In this document: piece after piece, positions 34,735-43,729 of the stretch
Layout of the letters: each line of letters begins with the position of its first letter
Numbering within the stretch: the stretch's first letter is position 1
Source of the DNA: Methylotenera sp.
GTDB taxonomy: Bacteria > Pseudomonadota > Gammaproteobacteria > Burkholderiales > Methylophilaceae
NCBI GenBank assembly: GCA_013141075.1
Contig: JABFRQ010000004.1
Coordinates: forward strand, 67,073 to 131,072
DNA: 64,000 bases
Direction: 5' to 3'
Position numbers and translations under genes: made by a program
Notes under the pieces: generated by a model
Told to the model about the DNA's origin: nothing
What the model saw: only the letters and a program-made list of their open reading frames with translations
Database searches by the model: none

Positions 34735-34932
34735 GGCTTGATGGCTAATTCTGATGGTTAAATAGGTATTAAAAATGAGTTGAATTGTAAATTTTGTAAA
34801 TTGTTACTCAAATGAGCAGGCATTTGAAAAGTTATTGCGAAATATCGACCATTAAACCCAAATGAGCTATTGGATGTTAGCTAGGCTATTGATAGAATTA
34901 CACTTTATCGATTAACTAAAAAGTATATCACA

Positions 34933-35943
34933 ATGCATAAAATTATTGCTTCGCTAAACACCTTTATCACTAAGACGTTTTTAATATTATCTGTAAGCGT
35001 ATTTATGATGCCAGCACACGCAGATGAGCTAAAAGATATTTCACAAATGGCAGACCAAGGCCAAGCGGCGGCGGCGATTGATCGCTTAAATACCTATATT
35101 TCTGCAAATCCAAAAAATGCACAAGCGCTGTTTATGAAAGGCGTTTTGCTTGCTGAACAAGGCCGTCGTGATGAGGCAATTAAAACATTTACCGAGGTGA
35201 CGGAGAAGTTTCCAAATTTGCCTGAGCCGTACAATAATCTGGCCGTGTTATATGCAGATCAAGGCCAGTTTGATAAAGCTAGAAAAGCACTTGAAACTGC
35301 CATTAAAACGCACCCAACTTATGCCACAGCGCATGAAAACTTAGGTGATATTTATGCGCGTATGGCTTCAGAAGCTTACGATAAAGCTTTGCAGCTTGAT
35401 ACCAGCAATACCCGTGCACAAAGCAAACTTACTTTAATTAAAGATTTGTTTGGTACTGGCAATAAAACAACAGTTGCAGCTAAAGAGCCAGTTAAAGTGA
35501 CTAACCCAATTCGCCCAGCTGACCCTAAGCCAGTGGATATGAAAAAACCTGTGGTAGTTGCTGCCAAAGTACCTGTTGAAGCGCCAACTGACAATCTAGG
35601 TAATAACGATGCGGCGATTACTTCAGCCGTTAATGACTGGGCAAAGGCATGGTCGTCAAAAAATCTTGACCAATATTTTGCTAGCTATGGTGCTGGTTTT
35701 CAGCCAGCAAAAGGTGAAAGCCGTAAAGCATGGGAAGCGCAACGCCGTGACCGCATTACTCGCCCAGCAAAAATCAATGTTGATGTTTCAAACATCAACA
35801 TTACGCCTGTAGATGCTAATAATGCTAAAGTGCGCTTTAAACAAGCATACAAAGCCGATGGCAGCCCAATTTACACCAATAAAACACTTGTAATGCAAAA
35901 AGAAGGTAACACTTGGTTTATTGAACAAGAAATTGCTAAATAA
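34933..35943 (+). CDS. TPR-repeat periplasmic protein with C-terminal NTF2-like domain
   Basis: 336 residues. Signal peptide (1-30, ends MPAHADE), about three TPR units (ISQMADQGQAAAAIDRLNTY, FMKGVLLAEQGRRDEAIKTF, NNLAVLYADQGQFDKARKAL), then a Lys/Pro/Val-rich linker and a 110-residue C-terminal domain starting DAAITSAVNDWAKAWSSKNL. That last domain has the shape of SnoaL/NTF2-like folds and is shared with the next gene's product. It is followed 69 bp later by an L,D-transpeptidase, so a scaffold role in cell-wall crosslinking is plausible (inference). Confidence 0.8.
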   Translation: MHKIIASLNTFITKTFLILSVSVFMMPAHADELKDISQMADQGQAAAAIDRLNTYISANPKNAQALFMKGVLLAEQGRRDEAIKTFTEVTEKFPNLPEPYNNLAVLYADQGQFDKARKALETAIKTHPTYATAHENLGDIYARMASEAYDKALQLDTSNTRAQSKLTLIKDLFGTGNKTTVAAKEPVKVTNPIRPADPKPVDMKKPVVVAAKVPVEAPTDNLGNNDAAITSAVNDWAKAWSSKNLDQYFASYGAGFQPAKGESRKAWEAQRRDRITRPAKINVDVSNINITPVDANNAKVRFKQAYKADGSPIYTNKTLVMQKEGNTWFIEQEIAK

Positions 35944-36015
35944 TAAGTGCTATTTTCAGAAAAAATGCCGCCGCGCTGGCAAAAGCATGTTTACTTTAGG
36001 ATGAAGTATTGAGTG

Positions 36016-37254
36016 ATGGGTTTAAATAAAAGTTTCACATACGCACTTTTAGCGGCAATTACACTAACGCCATGGAATGCGACGGCTGTTAACAACAAGG
36101 TTTTCGGTTACGGTCTTAATGGTTTATTAAATAACCCTAAACTCAGTACTTTAACCAGCCTCACTGAAAGCTTGTTAGTCAAAAGCTTGCTTGAAATTAC
36201 GCAAGGTAAAAACCAGCAAGCGTTAAATACTGTGGACGAGCTCATCAGAAAAACGCCTAACTTTAAGCTTGCTTATTTGGTGCGTGGTGATTTACTCATG
36301 GCGCAAGCCCAGCATTTGCAAGCGTTTGGTAACGCAGGCGTTAATCAAACAGAAGCCGTTAAAGATTTGCAAGCCGAGGCGCGCGTGCGCATTGAGCGTT
36401 ATCTTACTAATGAAAATTTAGATAAAGTCCCAGACTTATTACTAGCGCCTAATCAGCAACAAAGCCATATTATTGTGGTGGATACTGATAAATCACGCTT
36501 ATATTTGTATAAAAATGATGGCGAGCATTTAAGTTATGTTGCCGATTATTACGTGACCGTTGGTAAAAATGGCATTGATAAGCAAGCAGAAGGCGATAAA
36601 CGTACGCCGATTGGTGTTTATTTTGCCAGCCAAAAACTAACGCAACCACTGGCTGATATGTATGGCGATGGTGCTTACCCACTCAATTACCCAAACGAAT
36701 GGGATGTTCAACACAACAGAAGCGGCTCTGGCATTTGGCTGCACGGCACGCCAAGTAACACTTACAGCCGCCCACCTAACGCGAGTGATGGTTGCGTGGT
36801 ATTAACGAATCAAGATTTAAAATCCTTAGCGCCAATTTTACAAACAGGCAAAACACCAGTGATTATTGCCAATAACTTGAAGTGGCAAGCTAAAGATAAT
36901 GCGGTTGCTGAAAAGCAAGCCTTAGAAGAAACCATCGACAACTGGTTGAATGATTGGAAGTCACAAAATACGCCAAAATACTTATCGCACTATTCACACA
37001 ATTTTTCTAGCAATGGCATTAATTATCAACAATGGGCGGATCATAAAATAAGCGTGCAGGCTAGAAAGCCAAAAGTGAATATTGCTTTATCTAATGTCAG
37101 CATGTTTGCTTACCCAGATGCGGATCAAAAACTAGTTGTGGTAGATTTTACGCAAGACTTCAAAAGCCCAAACCTAAGCAATAAAATGCAAAAGCGCCAA
37201 TATTGGGTGCAAGAAGGTGATGCTTGGAAAATCATCTACGAAGGCTCGTCATAG
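36016..37254 (+). CDS. L,D-transpeptidase (YkuD) with C-terminal NTF2-like domain
   Basis: Forms 3-3 peptidoglycan crosslinks or attaches proteins to the wall. 412 residues: signal peptide (1-24, NATAVNN), a helical N-terminal region, a YkuD domain with SRLYLYKNDGEHLSY, GDKRTPIGVYF and the catalytic stretch IWLHGTPSN...NASDGCVVLT (His and Cys), then a C-terminal NTF2-like domain (EETIDNWLNDWKSQNTPKYL) resembling that of the preceding TPR protein. I start at ATG 36016 rather than the GTG at 36013. The shared domain argues for joint action of the two gene products. Confidence 0.9.
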   Translation: MGLNKSFTYALLAAITLTPWNATAVNNKVFGYGLNGLLNNPKLSTLTSLTESLLVKSLLEITQGKNQQALNTVDELIRKTPNFKLAYLVRGDLLMAQAQHLQAFGNAGVNQTEAVKDLQAEARVRIERYLTNENLDKVPDLLLAPNQQQSHIIVVDTDKSRLYLYKNDGEHLSYVADYYVTVGKNGIDKQAEGDKRTPIGVYFASQKLTQPLADMYGDGAYPLNYPNEWDVQHNRSGSGIWLHGTPSNTYSRPPNASDGCVVLTNQDLKSLAPILQTGKTPVIIANNLKWQAKDNAVAEKQALEETIDNWLNDWKSQNTPKYLSHYSHNFSSNGINYQQWADHKISVQARKPKVNIALSNVSMFAYPDADQKLVVVDFTQDFKSPNLSNKMQKRQYWVQEGDAWKIIYEGSS

Positions 37255-37316
37255 CCATTTGCATTGCAATTTAGTCAACTCGCCATTCAATTTACAGCTC
37301 AATTTTAGGAAATAAA

Positions 37317-37895
37317 ATGCGCCAACTTCAACTATCTTTAATGTTTTTACTATTTGCTTTATTGAGTGGCAATGCAGTTGCCGCTAATCCGCAACTTGTA
37401 TTTGAAACTAATCGTGGTAATTTTATTGTTGAGCTTTACCCTGAAAAGGCGCCTAAAACGGTGGCTAATTTTATGAAATATGTAGAATCAGGTTTTTATA
37501 AAGACACTATTTTTCATCGTGTAATCAACCACTTTATGATACAAGGCGGTGGTTTTAATGCCGATATGTCAGAAAAGCAAACGTTTCCCCCCGTGATAAA
37601 TGAAGCGGCAAATGGCTTACAAAATGAGCCTGGTACACTTGCCATGGCAAGAACGAGCGACCCAGATTCGGCAACAGCACAATTTTTTATTAACCTAGAA
37701 AATAATGTGCCGCTTAACTATCAAGGCCCAGAGCCAGATTTAATTGGCTATTGCGTATTTGGCCGCGTACTCAAAGGCATGGATGTAGTGCGTGAAATTG
37801 GCGTATCACCAACTGCGAATGTAGGGCAATTTTATGACGTACCAAAAACAACGGTGATAATTCACCAAGTTAAGCTAAACACAGCGCCTTTATAA
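37317..37895 (+). CDS. ppiA: Peptidyl-prolyl cis-trans isomerase, periplasmic cyclophilin
   Basis: 192 residues with a signal peptide (1-22, ends GNAVAANP) and a cyclophilin domain: [52 protein letters not shown] and a C-terminal VIIHQVKL strand. The catalytic Arg (FHRV) and Phe/Met (FMIQGG) are present. It precedes a family B hairpin and a cytoplasmic cyclophilin gene, so periplasmic and cytoplasmic paralogues lie in tandem. Starts 62 bp after the L,D-transpeptidase. Confidence 0.94.
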   Translation: MRQLQLSLMFLLFALLSGNAVAANPQLVFETNRGNFIVELYPEKAPKTVANFMKYVESGFYKDTIFHRVINHFMIQGGGFNADMSEKQTFPPVINEAANGLQNEPGTLAMARTSDPDSATAQFFINLENNVPLNYQGPEPDLIGYCVFGRVLKGMDVVREIGVSPTANVGQFYDVPKTTVIIHQVKLNTAPL

Positions 37896-37909
37896 GCTAC
37901 TCATTGCCG

Positions 37910-37948
37910 CTGCCCTGCAAGCCGCTCTGCGCTTGCCTCGCAGGGCAG
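37910..37948 (+). terminator. Terminator-like hairpin, family B copy 4
   Basis: CTGCCCTGCAAGCC / GCCTCGCAGGGCAG with two mismatches, followed by TAATTTTC. 14 bp after ppiA. Confidence 0.75.
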
Positions 37949-38024
37949 TAATTTTCTCTCGTAGCAGTTTTTTGCTTATTTAAATTTTTTACAACACATT
38001 TTTACAATACATTAAGGATATTTT

Positions 38025-38516
38025 GTGGTTAAACTTCAAACAAACTTTGGCGAAATTACGTTAGAACTCGATGCAGAAAAGGCGCCAATTACCGTCGCTA
38101 ATTTTCTACAATATGTAGATGGCGGCGCTTATGACGGCACAATTTTTCACCGCGTGATTGATGGTTTTATGATTCAAGGTGGTGGTTTTGATGCCAAAAT
38201 GCAACAAAAAGAATCCGCAGCAGAAATTAAAAATGAAGCGGATAACGGCCTAAGCAATGACCAATATACCATTGCGATGGCACGTACTTCTGCGCCACAT
38301 TCTGCGAGCAATCAATTTTTTATTAACGTAGGCAATAATGATTTTTTAAACCATTCATCGCCAACTAGCAGCGGCTGGGGCTATTGCGTATTTGGCAAAG
38401 TAACGGCTGGCATGGATGTAATAGATAAAATTAAATTAGTAAAAACCACTAGCCGTAGCGGCCATCAAGATGTGCCAGTTGATAATGTGATTATTGAGCG
38501 TGCAACGCGCAGCTAA
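38025..38516 (+). CDS. ppiB: Peptidyl-prolyl cis-trans isomerase, cytoplasmic cyclophilin
   Basis: 163 residues with no signal peptide, starting with GTG ([21 protein letters not shown]). Cyclophilin motifs are [40 protein letters not shown] and [15 protein letters not shown]. The start has an AAGGA site 9 bp upstream. The enzyme is the cytosolic paralogue of the upstream gene. lpxH follows after 27 bp, an order seen in several beta- and gammaproteobacteria. Confidence 0.95.
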   Translation: MVKLQTNFGEITLELDAEKAPITVANFLQYVDGGAYDGTIFHRVIDGFMIQGGGFDAKMQQKESAAEIKNEADNGLSNDQYTIAMARTSAPHSASNQFFINVGNNDFLNHSSPTSSGWGYCVFGKVTAGMDVIDKIKLVKTTSRSGHQDVPVDNVIIERATRS

Positions 38517-38543
38517 ACTGGCATTCGGCGCTTTATTTTTGCC

Positions 38544-39311
38544 ATGAAAAAACTCGGAGAGACATCAGATTTAACGCTGTTTATCTCCGATTTGCATTTA
38601 TGCGCTAGTCGCCCACATATTACAGCTGCTTTTTTACAGTTTTTACAAAATACTGCCTCTCAATCAAATGCGCTCTATATTTTGGGCGATTTATTTGAAT
38701 ATTGGGCTGGTGACGATGATGTAGCAGACACGCATCATCAAACTATTATTTCAGCCTTTCTTACTCTAGCCGATGCTGGGGTAAGCGTTTATTTTATGCA
38801 TGGCAATCGTGATTTTTTAATCTCTGAAATTTTTTGCAATGTGGCAAATATCACTTTGCTTCCAGACCCAACTTTAATCACCTTACATGGTAAAAAAGTA
38901 TTGTTAAGCCACGGCGATGATTTATGTACAGATGATGAGGCTTACCAGCAATTTCGTGTGCAAGTGCGCAATTCAGCATGGCAAGCAGAGTTTTTAAGCC
39001 AACCATTGCAAGCTAGAAAACACCAAATTGAGACGATAAGATTGCGTAGTGAGCAAGAAAAATCGCTTAAATCAGCCGAGATTATGGATGTGAATCAGGC
39101 GGCTGTGGAGGGTTTATTAAAGGCTTACGATTACCCTGAGTTGTTGATTCACGGCCATACGCATAGGCCGAATCAGCATCATATTCATCTAGATGGGCAC
39201 AACATCACCCGCTGGGTGCTGGGTGATTGGTATGAGCAGGGCAGTTATTTGGTGTGCGATCAACATGGTTGCAAGAGTGTTGCGCTCAATAAAACTGCCA
39301 GCAAGATCTAA
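38544..39311 (+). CDS. lpxH: UDP-2,3-diacylglucosamine diphosphatase
   Basis: Cleaves UDP-2,3-diacylglucosamine to lipid X in lipid A synthesis, at the inner membrane. 255 residues, calcineurin-like fold: metal motifs ISDLHLCASRPH, LGDLFEYWAGDDD, MHGNRDFLI, SHGDDLCTDDEAY and IHGHTHRPNQHH are all there. Start at ATG 38544 gives 10 residues before the first motif, a little longer than E. coli. It ends 13 bp from the convergent HD-GYP gene, with no hairpin between. Confidence 0.96.
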   Translation: MKKLGETSDLTLFISDLHLCASRPHITAAFLQFLQNTASQSNALYILGDLFEYWAGDDDVADTHHQTIISAFLTLADAGVSVYFMHGNRDFLISEIFCNVANITLLPDPTLITLHGKKVLLSHGDDLCTDDEAYQQFRVQVRNSAWQAEFLSQPLQARKHQIETIRLRSEQEKSLKSAEIMDVNQAAVEGLLKAYDYPELLIHGHTHRPNQHHIHLDGHNITRWVLGDWYEQGSYLVCDQHGCKSVALNKTASKI

Positions 39312-39324
39312 GGTTCGTGTTGGT

Positions 39325-40962
39325 TTACGGCTGATACCCAGGTATTTGCGTGTGGTCAACTTCGTCAATTTGTTCAGCGTCTAAAAATTGCAGCGCGTAT
39401 TTTAAATAAACTTTTTCACGCACAAAAATATCAAATAAATCAGGGTCTATGTGATGATCCACCTTCATCTTACCTAAAATGTGTAAAGATTCTGTCAGCG
39501 TTTTAGCTTTTTTGTAAGGCCTATCTTTAGAAGTCAGTGCCTCAAATATGTCAGCAATGCCCATTACGCGCGCAGGGACAGACATTTGCTCGCGCGTTAA
39601 GCCTTTCGGGTAGCCTCGACCATCCATGCGCTCGTGATGTCCGCAAGCATATTCTGGCACACGCTTTAAACTGCTAGGGTAAGGTAGAGAATCAAGCATA
39701 TTGATGGTGACTACAATATGATTGTTGATAATCTCGCGTTCTTCGGCTGTGAGTGTGCCGCGTGTAATGTTCAGATTGTAAACTTCATTTTCGCTTAAAA
39801 ATGCTTCTGCGCGCCCACCAACACTGATGATGGTATTGGCGGCAATATCACGCACACGCTGCTGGTCTTCAGGCGTCATAAGTTCGCTGCCTAAATTAGA
39901 TTTTCGTAAAAATTCGCGGTCATCATCACACTTTTGTTTAAACGCCTCAAATGTTAATGCGAGCTCAGCGATGTGTTGCGCATCTTTGCCATTACGTAGT
40001 GCTTCAAGCTGCTGCTTAAGAAATGCACATTCGGCCTGAGTTTTCAGTAATTCAAAACGCTGATCTAACAATTCAATACGGTCAAAAATTGCGGATAACT
40101 TGGTGGGTTTATCCATGACTGATTCTGGCGTAGTCACCTTGCCGCAATCATGCAGCCAGCCAGCAATTTTTAGCTCATAAAATTCTTTTTCATTTAGCGT
40201 GAAGTCTTTTAGCGGGCCAGTATTGGTGTCAATGGCTGCTTGGCCCAGCATCATGGTGAGCTCAGGCACACGGCGACAATGGCCGCCAGTGTAAGGTGAC
40301 TTTTGGTCAATTGCCTCTGCCATAAGCTCAATAAAAGCCTCAAATAAACCCTTTAAACCTTCGATTAAATCTTGGTTAGTCATTGCTACAGCGGCTTGCG
40401 ATGCTAGCGATTCTACTAATCTTTGGTTAGCCGCAGAAAAAGGAATGATTTTTTTTGTATCAATATCAAGCGCGTTAATCAGTTGTAGCACGCCAATAAT
40501 TTCATCCTCATGATTTTTCATGGGAATCGTTAAAAATGATTGTGAGTGATAACCTACTATTTGATCATATTTACGCGTGCCAGAAAAATCAAAGCCGCGT
40601 GCTTGATAAGCATCTTCAATGTTGACGGTTTCATCTTTAAGTGTGGCATAAGCGGCAATTGTTGTTAAATTAGGGCTGCCATCAGGTAAGTATAGTGGAA
40701 TAGGTAACAGTGGAATGTCTTGGCCTGTAGTGCCGCCTAATTGCACATTAAGTGTTGAGTTGCTTAAAATTTCAAATTTTAAATATTGTTTATCCGCAGT
40801 TAATGTGTAGAGCGTGCCGCTGTCAGAATTGGTGATTTCTTTCGCACCGAATAGAATCATTTCTAGCAGGCGATTATTATCTCGCTCAGCAGAAAGCGCG
40901 ATTCCTATGCTATTAAGCCGCTCAAGCCGTTTGAGTAAATAAGGATGCTGTTGTTCGGTCAT
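39325..40962 (-). CDS. GAF and HD-GYP domain protein (probable cyclic-di-GMP phosphodiesterase)
   Basis: 545 residues. N-terminal GAF domain (about 10-190: TLTADKQYLKFEILSNSTL, SFLTIPMKNHEDEIIGVLQLINA) senses a small ligand or partner. The HD-GYP domain has the metal motif LHDCGKVTTPE and HHERMDGRGYPKGL, so c-di-GMP hydrolysis is likely. Between these two motifs is an insertion of about 110 residues rich in charged helices (LDQRFELLKTQAECAFLKQQ), longer than in typical HD-GYP proteins. It is the last of three leftward signalling genes (PP2C, FHA, HD-GYP) with gaps of about 27 and 36 bp, so one operon. Confidence 0.9.
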   Translation of the reverse strand: MTEQQHPYLLKRLERLNSIGIALSAERDNNRLLEMILFGAKEITNSDSGTLYTLTADKQYLKFEILSNSTLNVQLGGTTGQDIPLLPIPLYLPDGSPNLTTIAAYATLKDETVNIEDAYQARGFDFSGTRKYDQIVGYHSQSFLTIPMKNHEDEIIGVLQLINALDIDTKKIIPFSAANQRLVESLASQAAVAMTNQDLIEGLKGLFEAFIELMAEAIDQKSPYTGGHCRRVPELTMMLGQAAIDTNTGPLKDFTLNEKEFYELKIAGWLHDCGKVTTPESVMDKPTKLSAIFDRIELLDQRFELLKTQAECAFLKQQLEALRNGKDAQHIAELALTFEAFKQKCDDDREFLRKSNLGSELMTPEDQQRVRDIAANTIISVGGRAEAFLSENEVYNLNITRGTLTAEEREIINNHIVVTINMLDSLPYPSSLKRVPEYACGHHERMDGRGYPKGLTREQMSVPARVMGIADIFEALTSKDRPYKKAKTLTESLHILGKMKVDHHIDPDLFDIFVREKVYLKYALQFLDAEQIDEVDHTQIPGYQP

Positions 40963-40998
40963 TGTTGAGCATCGGTTATTTGAAAATTAGAATTTATA

Positions 40999-41739
40999 CT
41001 AAGGTTTATCAAGATAAAATTCCATTTTAATCCCACCAAGCTCAATCACATCATGCTCATTTAGCGCAAAAGCTTGTGCCCCAATTGAGGCACCATTGAC
41101 GATAGGGAGAGCTTTTCCCTCAACGTGCGTGAGGAAGTAGCCATTAGGACGTTTAGTAATCACCACAACTTGCGAGCCAGCTTTACCTAAAGTAGTCATC
41201 GTTTTATTCAGTACTAACTGGCGGCCTGCACTGGTGCCATTGAGCACTTGAATTCTACCTATCGCAATAGCCTGTGGGTTTTCAGTGGTATTCGCCGCAG
41301 CATTTATGGAAGGGCGTGTCAGCATTTCTGACACTTGTGCTGATGCTGAAACGTCTTTAGATGAAGATTCTAAAAGGGCTTTCATCGCAGCTGGGCGTAC
41401 CATAATTGTTTGCTCAAACGCAGCACCATCTCTACTAAATTGTTGCGATGCATCTTCATTCACATATTTTAATGTGTATTTTCCAAACTGAATTAAGTCG
41501 CCCGTTTGTAATAAATGACTTTTTACTAACTTGTCATTCACTTGCGTTCCATTAGTGCTGCCTTGGTCCTCAATATAAAAATCGTCACCTTTTTTTAATA
41601 TTGCTGCGTGCTCGCCGCTAGCCGCCAAGTAATCAATATGAATGTCATTAGTTGGCTTTCGGCCAATGGTCATGCGCTCTTTTTTGAGCAGGTATTCTCT
41701 AATCATTGTGTCATCTAAAGAAAAAATTAGTTTTGCCAT
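40999..41739 (-). CDS. FHA domain protein with two FHA-like modules
   Basis: 246 residues. The N-terminal FHA domain is canonical (MTIGRKPTNDIHIDY, ASGEHAAIL, DQGSTNGTQVNDKLV) and should bind phosphothreonine peptides. The C-terminal domain (TTLGKAGSQVVVITKRPNG, VNGASIGAQAFALNEHDVIEL) is FHA-like but lacks the phosphate-binding Arg and Ser-His, so it may only mediate protein contacts. The middle linker is Ser/Ala/Thr-rich and includes QTIMVRPAAM. Placed between PP2C phosphatase and HD-GYP genes. No Ser/Thr kinase gene is visible in this window. Confidence 0.88.
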   Translation of the reverse strand: MAKLIFSLDDTMIREYLLKKERMTIGRKPTNDIHIDYLAASGEHAAILKKGDDFYIEDQGSTNGTQVNDKLVKSHLLQTGDLIQFGKYTLKYVNEDASQQFSRDGAAFEQTIMVRPAAMKALLESSSKDVSASAQVSEMLTRPSINAAANTTENPQAIAIGRIQVLNGTSAGRQLVLNKTMTTLGKAGSQVVVITKRPNGYFLTHVEGKALPIVNGASIGAQAFALNEHDVIELGGIKMEFYLDKP

Positions 41740-41766
41740 AATTTTATTATTCCTAATCTTATTTCG

Positions 41767-42627
41767 TTATTTTAACCAACCAAAAAAAATGTCAGCCCAA
41801 GCACGTTTTATTTTACCAGTAGGGTTGATTTTATCAGTATGTTGAGCTTCAAAACTACCATTCACTTTGACGAGTATGACAGAAATATTATCATTGCCAC
41901 CGTTATCGTTCGCCAATTGCACTAGCGTGTGTGCCGCATATGCTAAATTAGATGCTAACGTATTAAGCGTGGCTTGAATGTCATGATCTTCTACTAAATC
42001 TGTTAAACCATCTGAACAAAGCAGATAAATGTCATGCACTTCTACCGCATATTCATTCAGCGTTAACTCGACGACAGATTCTACGCCTAAAGCGCGTGTG
42101 ACTAAATTTCTGTTATCAGAATACTTAGCTTGCTCTTTAGTAATTTGTCCAGCCGTAATCTGCTGTTGAAGTAGCGAGTGATCTTCGGTGATTTGGCTTA
42201 AAATTTGGTCTCGCAGTCGATACATACGCGAATCGCCAATATGTCCGACCAGTAATTTGTTGTTTGTAAACATGCCCAGCACGAGCGTAGTACCCATACC
42301 AGCACATTGCTGCTGTGTTTGAGACACATTGTATATTGCTTCGTTAGCATTTTTAACGGCATTTAGTATCAATCGCGCTTCAGATTGCAGTCCGAGCTGA
42401 GTATCTATTTTACCTGGCTGCGTATGCTGTATTACTTCTTTTAGCTCAGCGGTAATGCTTAATACTGCCATTTCGCTAGCAACTTCGCCAGCTTTATAGC
42501 CGCCCATGCCATCTGCAAGTATCACAAAACCCATCGTGTCGTCGCTGGCAATGGCGTCTTCATTATGCTCGCGTAACAACCCAACATCGGTTAAACGGAC
42601 AATTTCTAATATGCCATTTAAGTTCAT
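41767..42627 (-). CDS. PP2C-family protein serine/threonine phosphatase
   Basis: 286 residues, PPM family. Metal-binding motifs are LREHNEDAIASDD, LADGMGGYKAGEVASEMAV, VGHIGDSRMYRLRDQ, LLCSDGLTDLVED and GGNDNISVILV. This is the Stp1/PrpC type of bacterial phosphatase, which removes phosphate from Ser/Thr of targets of Hanks-type kinases. It has a short C-terminal tail with INPTGKIKRAWADIFFG. First gene of the PP2C-FHA-HD-GYP operon. A cognate kinase is not found here. Confidence 0.93.
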   Translation of the reverse strand: MNLNGILEIVRLTDVGLLREHNEDAIASDDTMGFVILADGMGGYKAGEVASEMAVLSITAELKEVIQHTQPGKIDTQLGLQSEARLILNAVKNANEAIYNVSQTQQQCAGMGTTLVLGMFTNNKLLVGHIGDSRMYRLRDQILSQITEDHSLLQQQITAGQITKEQAKYSDNRNLVTRALGVESVVELTLNEYAVEVHDIYLLCSDGLTDLVEDHDIQATLNTLASNLAYAAHTLVQLANDNGGNDNISVILVKVNGSFEAQHTDKINPTGKIKRAWADIFFGWLK

Positions 42628-42686
42628 GTTAATTGGCTAGATGGATTCAATTTTAAGCGCCAGAATCTCAAAAAATAGATGATACT

Positions 42687-43202
42687 TTAGCTTCTGAAAC
42701 TTGTAACTTCAGCAGCGCGCGCATCGGCAGCCAGCTTATCAAGCACGCCATTGATGTATTTATGGCCATCCACGCCGCCATATATTTTAGCAAGTTCCAC
42801 GCCTTCGTTAATCACCACGCGGTATGGAATGCTCATGTCAAACATCATTTCGCAGCCAGAAATACGCAATATTGCATGCTCAACAGGGCTTAACTCGGCA
42901 ACTTTGCGGTCAATAAAATTGGCAATTTTTTCATCAATTTCTGTTACATTGCTGGTAACGGCTTCTAGCAAGCTTTTAAAATAAGCTTCATCAGCCTTGT
43001 TGTAGTCTGGGTCTTCAGACATATCACGAAAAATAGCACTTAATTCAGATTGATTCAACAGGCCTCGATATACTGCTTTCATCACCAGTTCACGTGATTT
43101 TCTGCGATTTTTGCCAGTATTTTTTTTGGACGCTGAATTTTTTTGCTGACTTTTTTCTACCACCAAACTTGTTACCTTGTCTGCCGTCATAGGGTCAGTC
43201 AT
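42687..43202 (-). CDS. nusB: Transcription antitermination factor NusB
   Basis: Binds boxA RNA and S10 during rRNA antitermination. 171 residues; the core RELVMKAVYRGLLNQSELS, LDDxI-type FIDRKVAELSPVEHAILRI and SIPYRVVINEGVELAKIYGG are diagnostic. The N-terminus has about 35 extra Lys/Ser-rich residues (SQQKNSASKKNTGKNRRKS) compared with E. coli NusB. Its start codon overlaps the ribH stop (TAATG), so the two are coupled, the usual ribH-nusB order. Confidence 0.95.
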   Translation of the reverse strand: MTDPMTADKVTSLVVEKSQQKNSASKKNTGKNRRKSRELVMKAVYRGLLNQSELSAIFRDMSEDPDYNKADEAYFKSLLEAVTSNVTEIDEKIANFIDRKVAELSPVEHAILRISGCEMMFDMSIPYRVVINEGVELAKIYGGVDGHKYINGVLDKLAADARAAEVTSFRS

Positions 43203-43651
43203 TATAATGCTCGAATCAAGTTGGCCATTTCAACCGCTACTTGTGCAGCTTCAGCGCCTTTTACATGCATACGGGCAATGGCTTGGTCATCATCTTCAGT
43301 CGTTAAAACTGCGTTGGCAACTGGAATGCCAGTGTTAAACTGCACTTCAGAAATGCCGCGTGCAGATTCATTAGCGACCACTTCAAAATGGTAAGTTTCG
43401 CCGCGAATAATCGCGCCTAAGGCAATAAGCGCGTCAAATTTTTCACTAATTGCCATGTGTTGCAATACTAAAGGCGTTTCTAGCGCGCCAGGCACGGTGG
43501 CGACTACAATCGCGTCGCTCGCCACGCCTAGTTTTAGCAGCTCAGCCGTACATGCGCTTAGCAAGCCATCGCCAATGTCGCTATTAAATCTTGATAGCAC
43601 CACGCCAATTTGCAGGCCTGTGCCATCTAGGTTTTTTTCAATTTCTCTCAC
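43202..43651 (-). CDS. ribH: 6,7-dimethyl-8-ribityllumazine synthase
   Basis: Penultimate enzyme of riboflavin biosynthesis. 149 residues; [56 protein letters not shown] and [15 protein letters not shown] are the standard motifs, including the catalytic His in TYHFE. Upstream, ribBA and ribE are not adjacent in the window; the OFA-type transporter gene lies 78 bp before the start. Confidence 0.96.
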   Translation of the reverse strand: MREIEKNLDGTGLQIGVVLSRFNSDIGDGLLSACTAELLKLGVASDAIVVATVPGALETPLVLQHMAISEKFDALIALGAIIRGETYHFEVVANESARGISEVQFNTGIPVANAVLTTEDDDQAIARMHVKGAEAAQVAVEMANLIRAL

Positions 43652-43729
43652 GGTTTATCCTTGAATTTTACTTAAATCTTATCAGGCGACATTTTACCGC
43701 AAACAAGGCGATGAATTTGTAATAATTGG

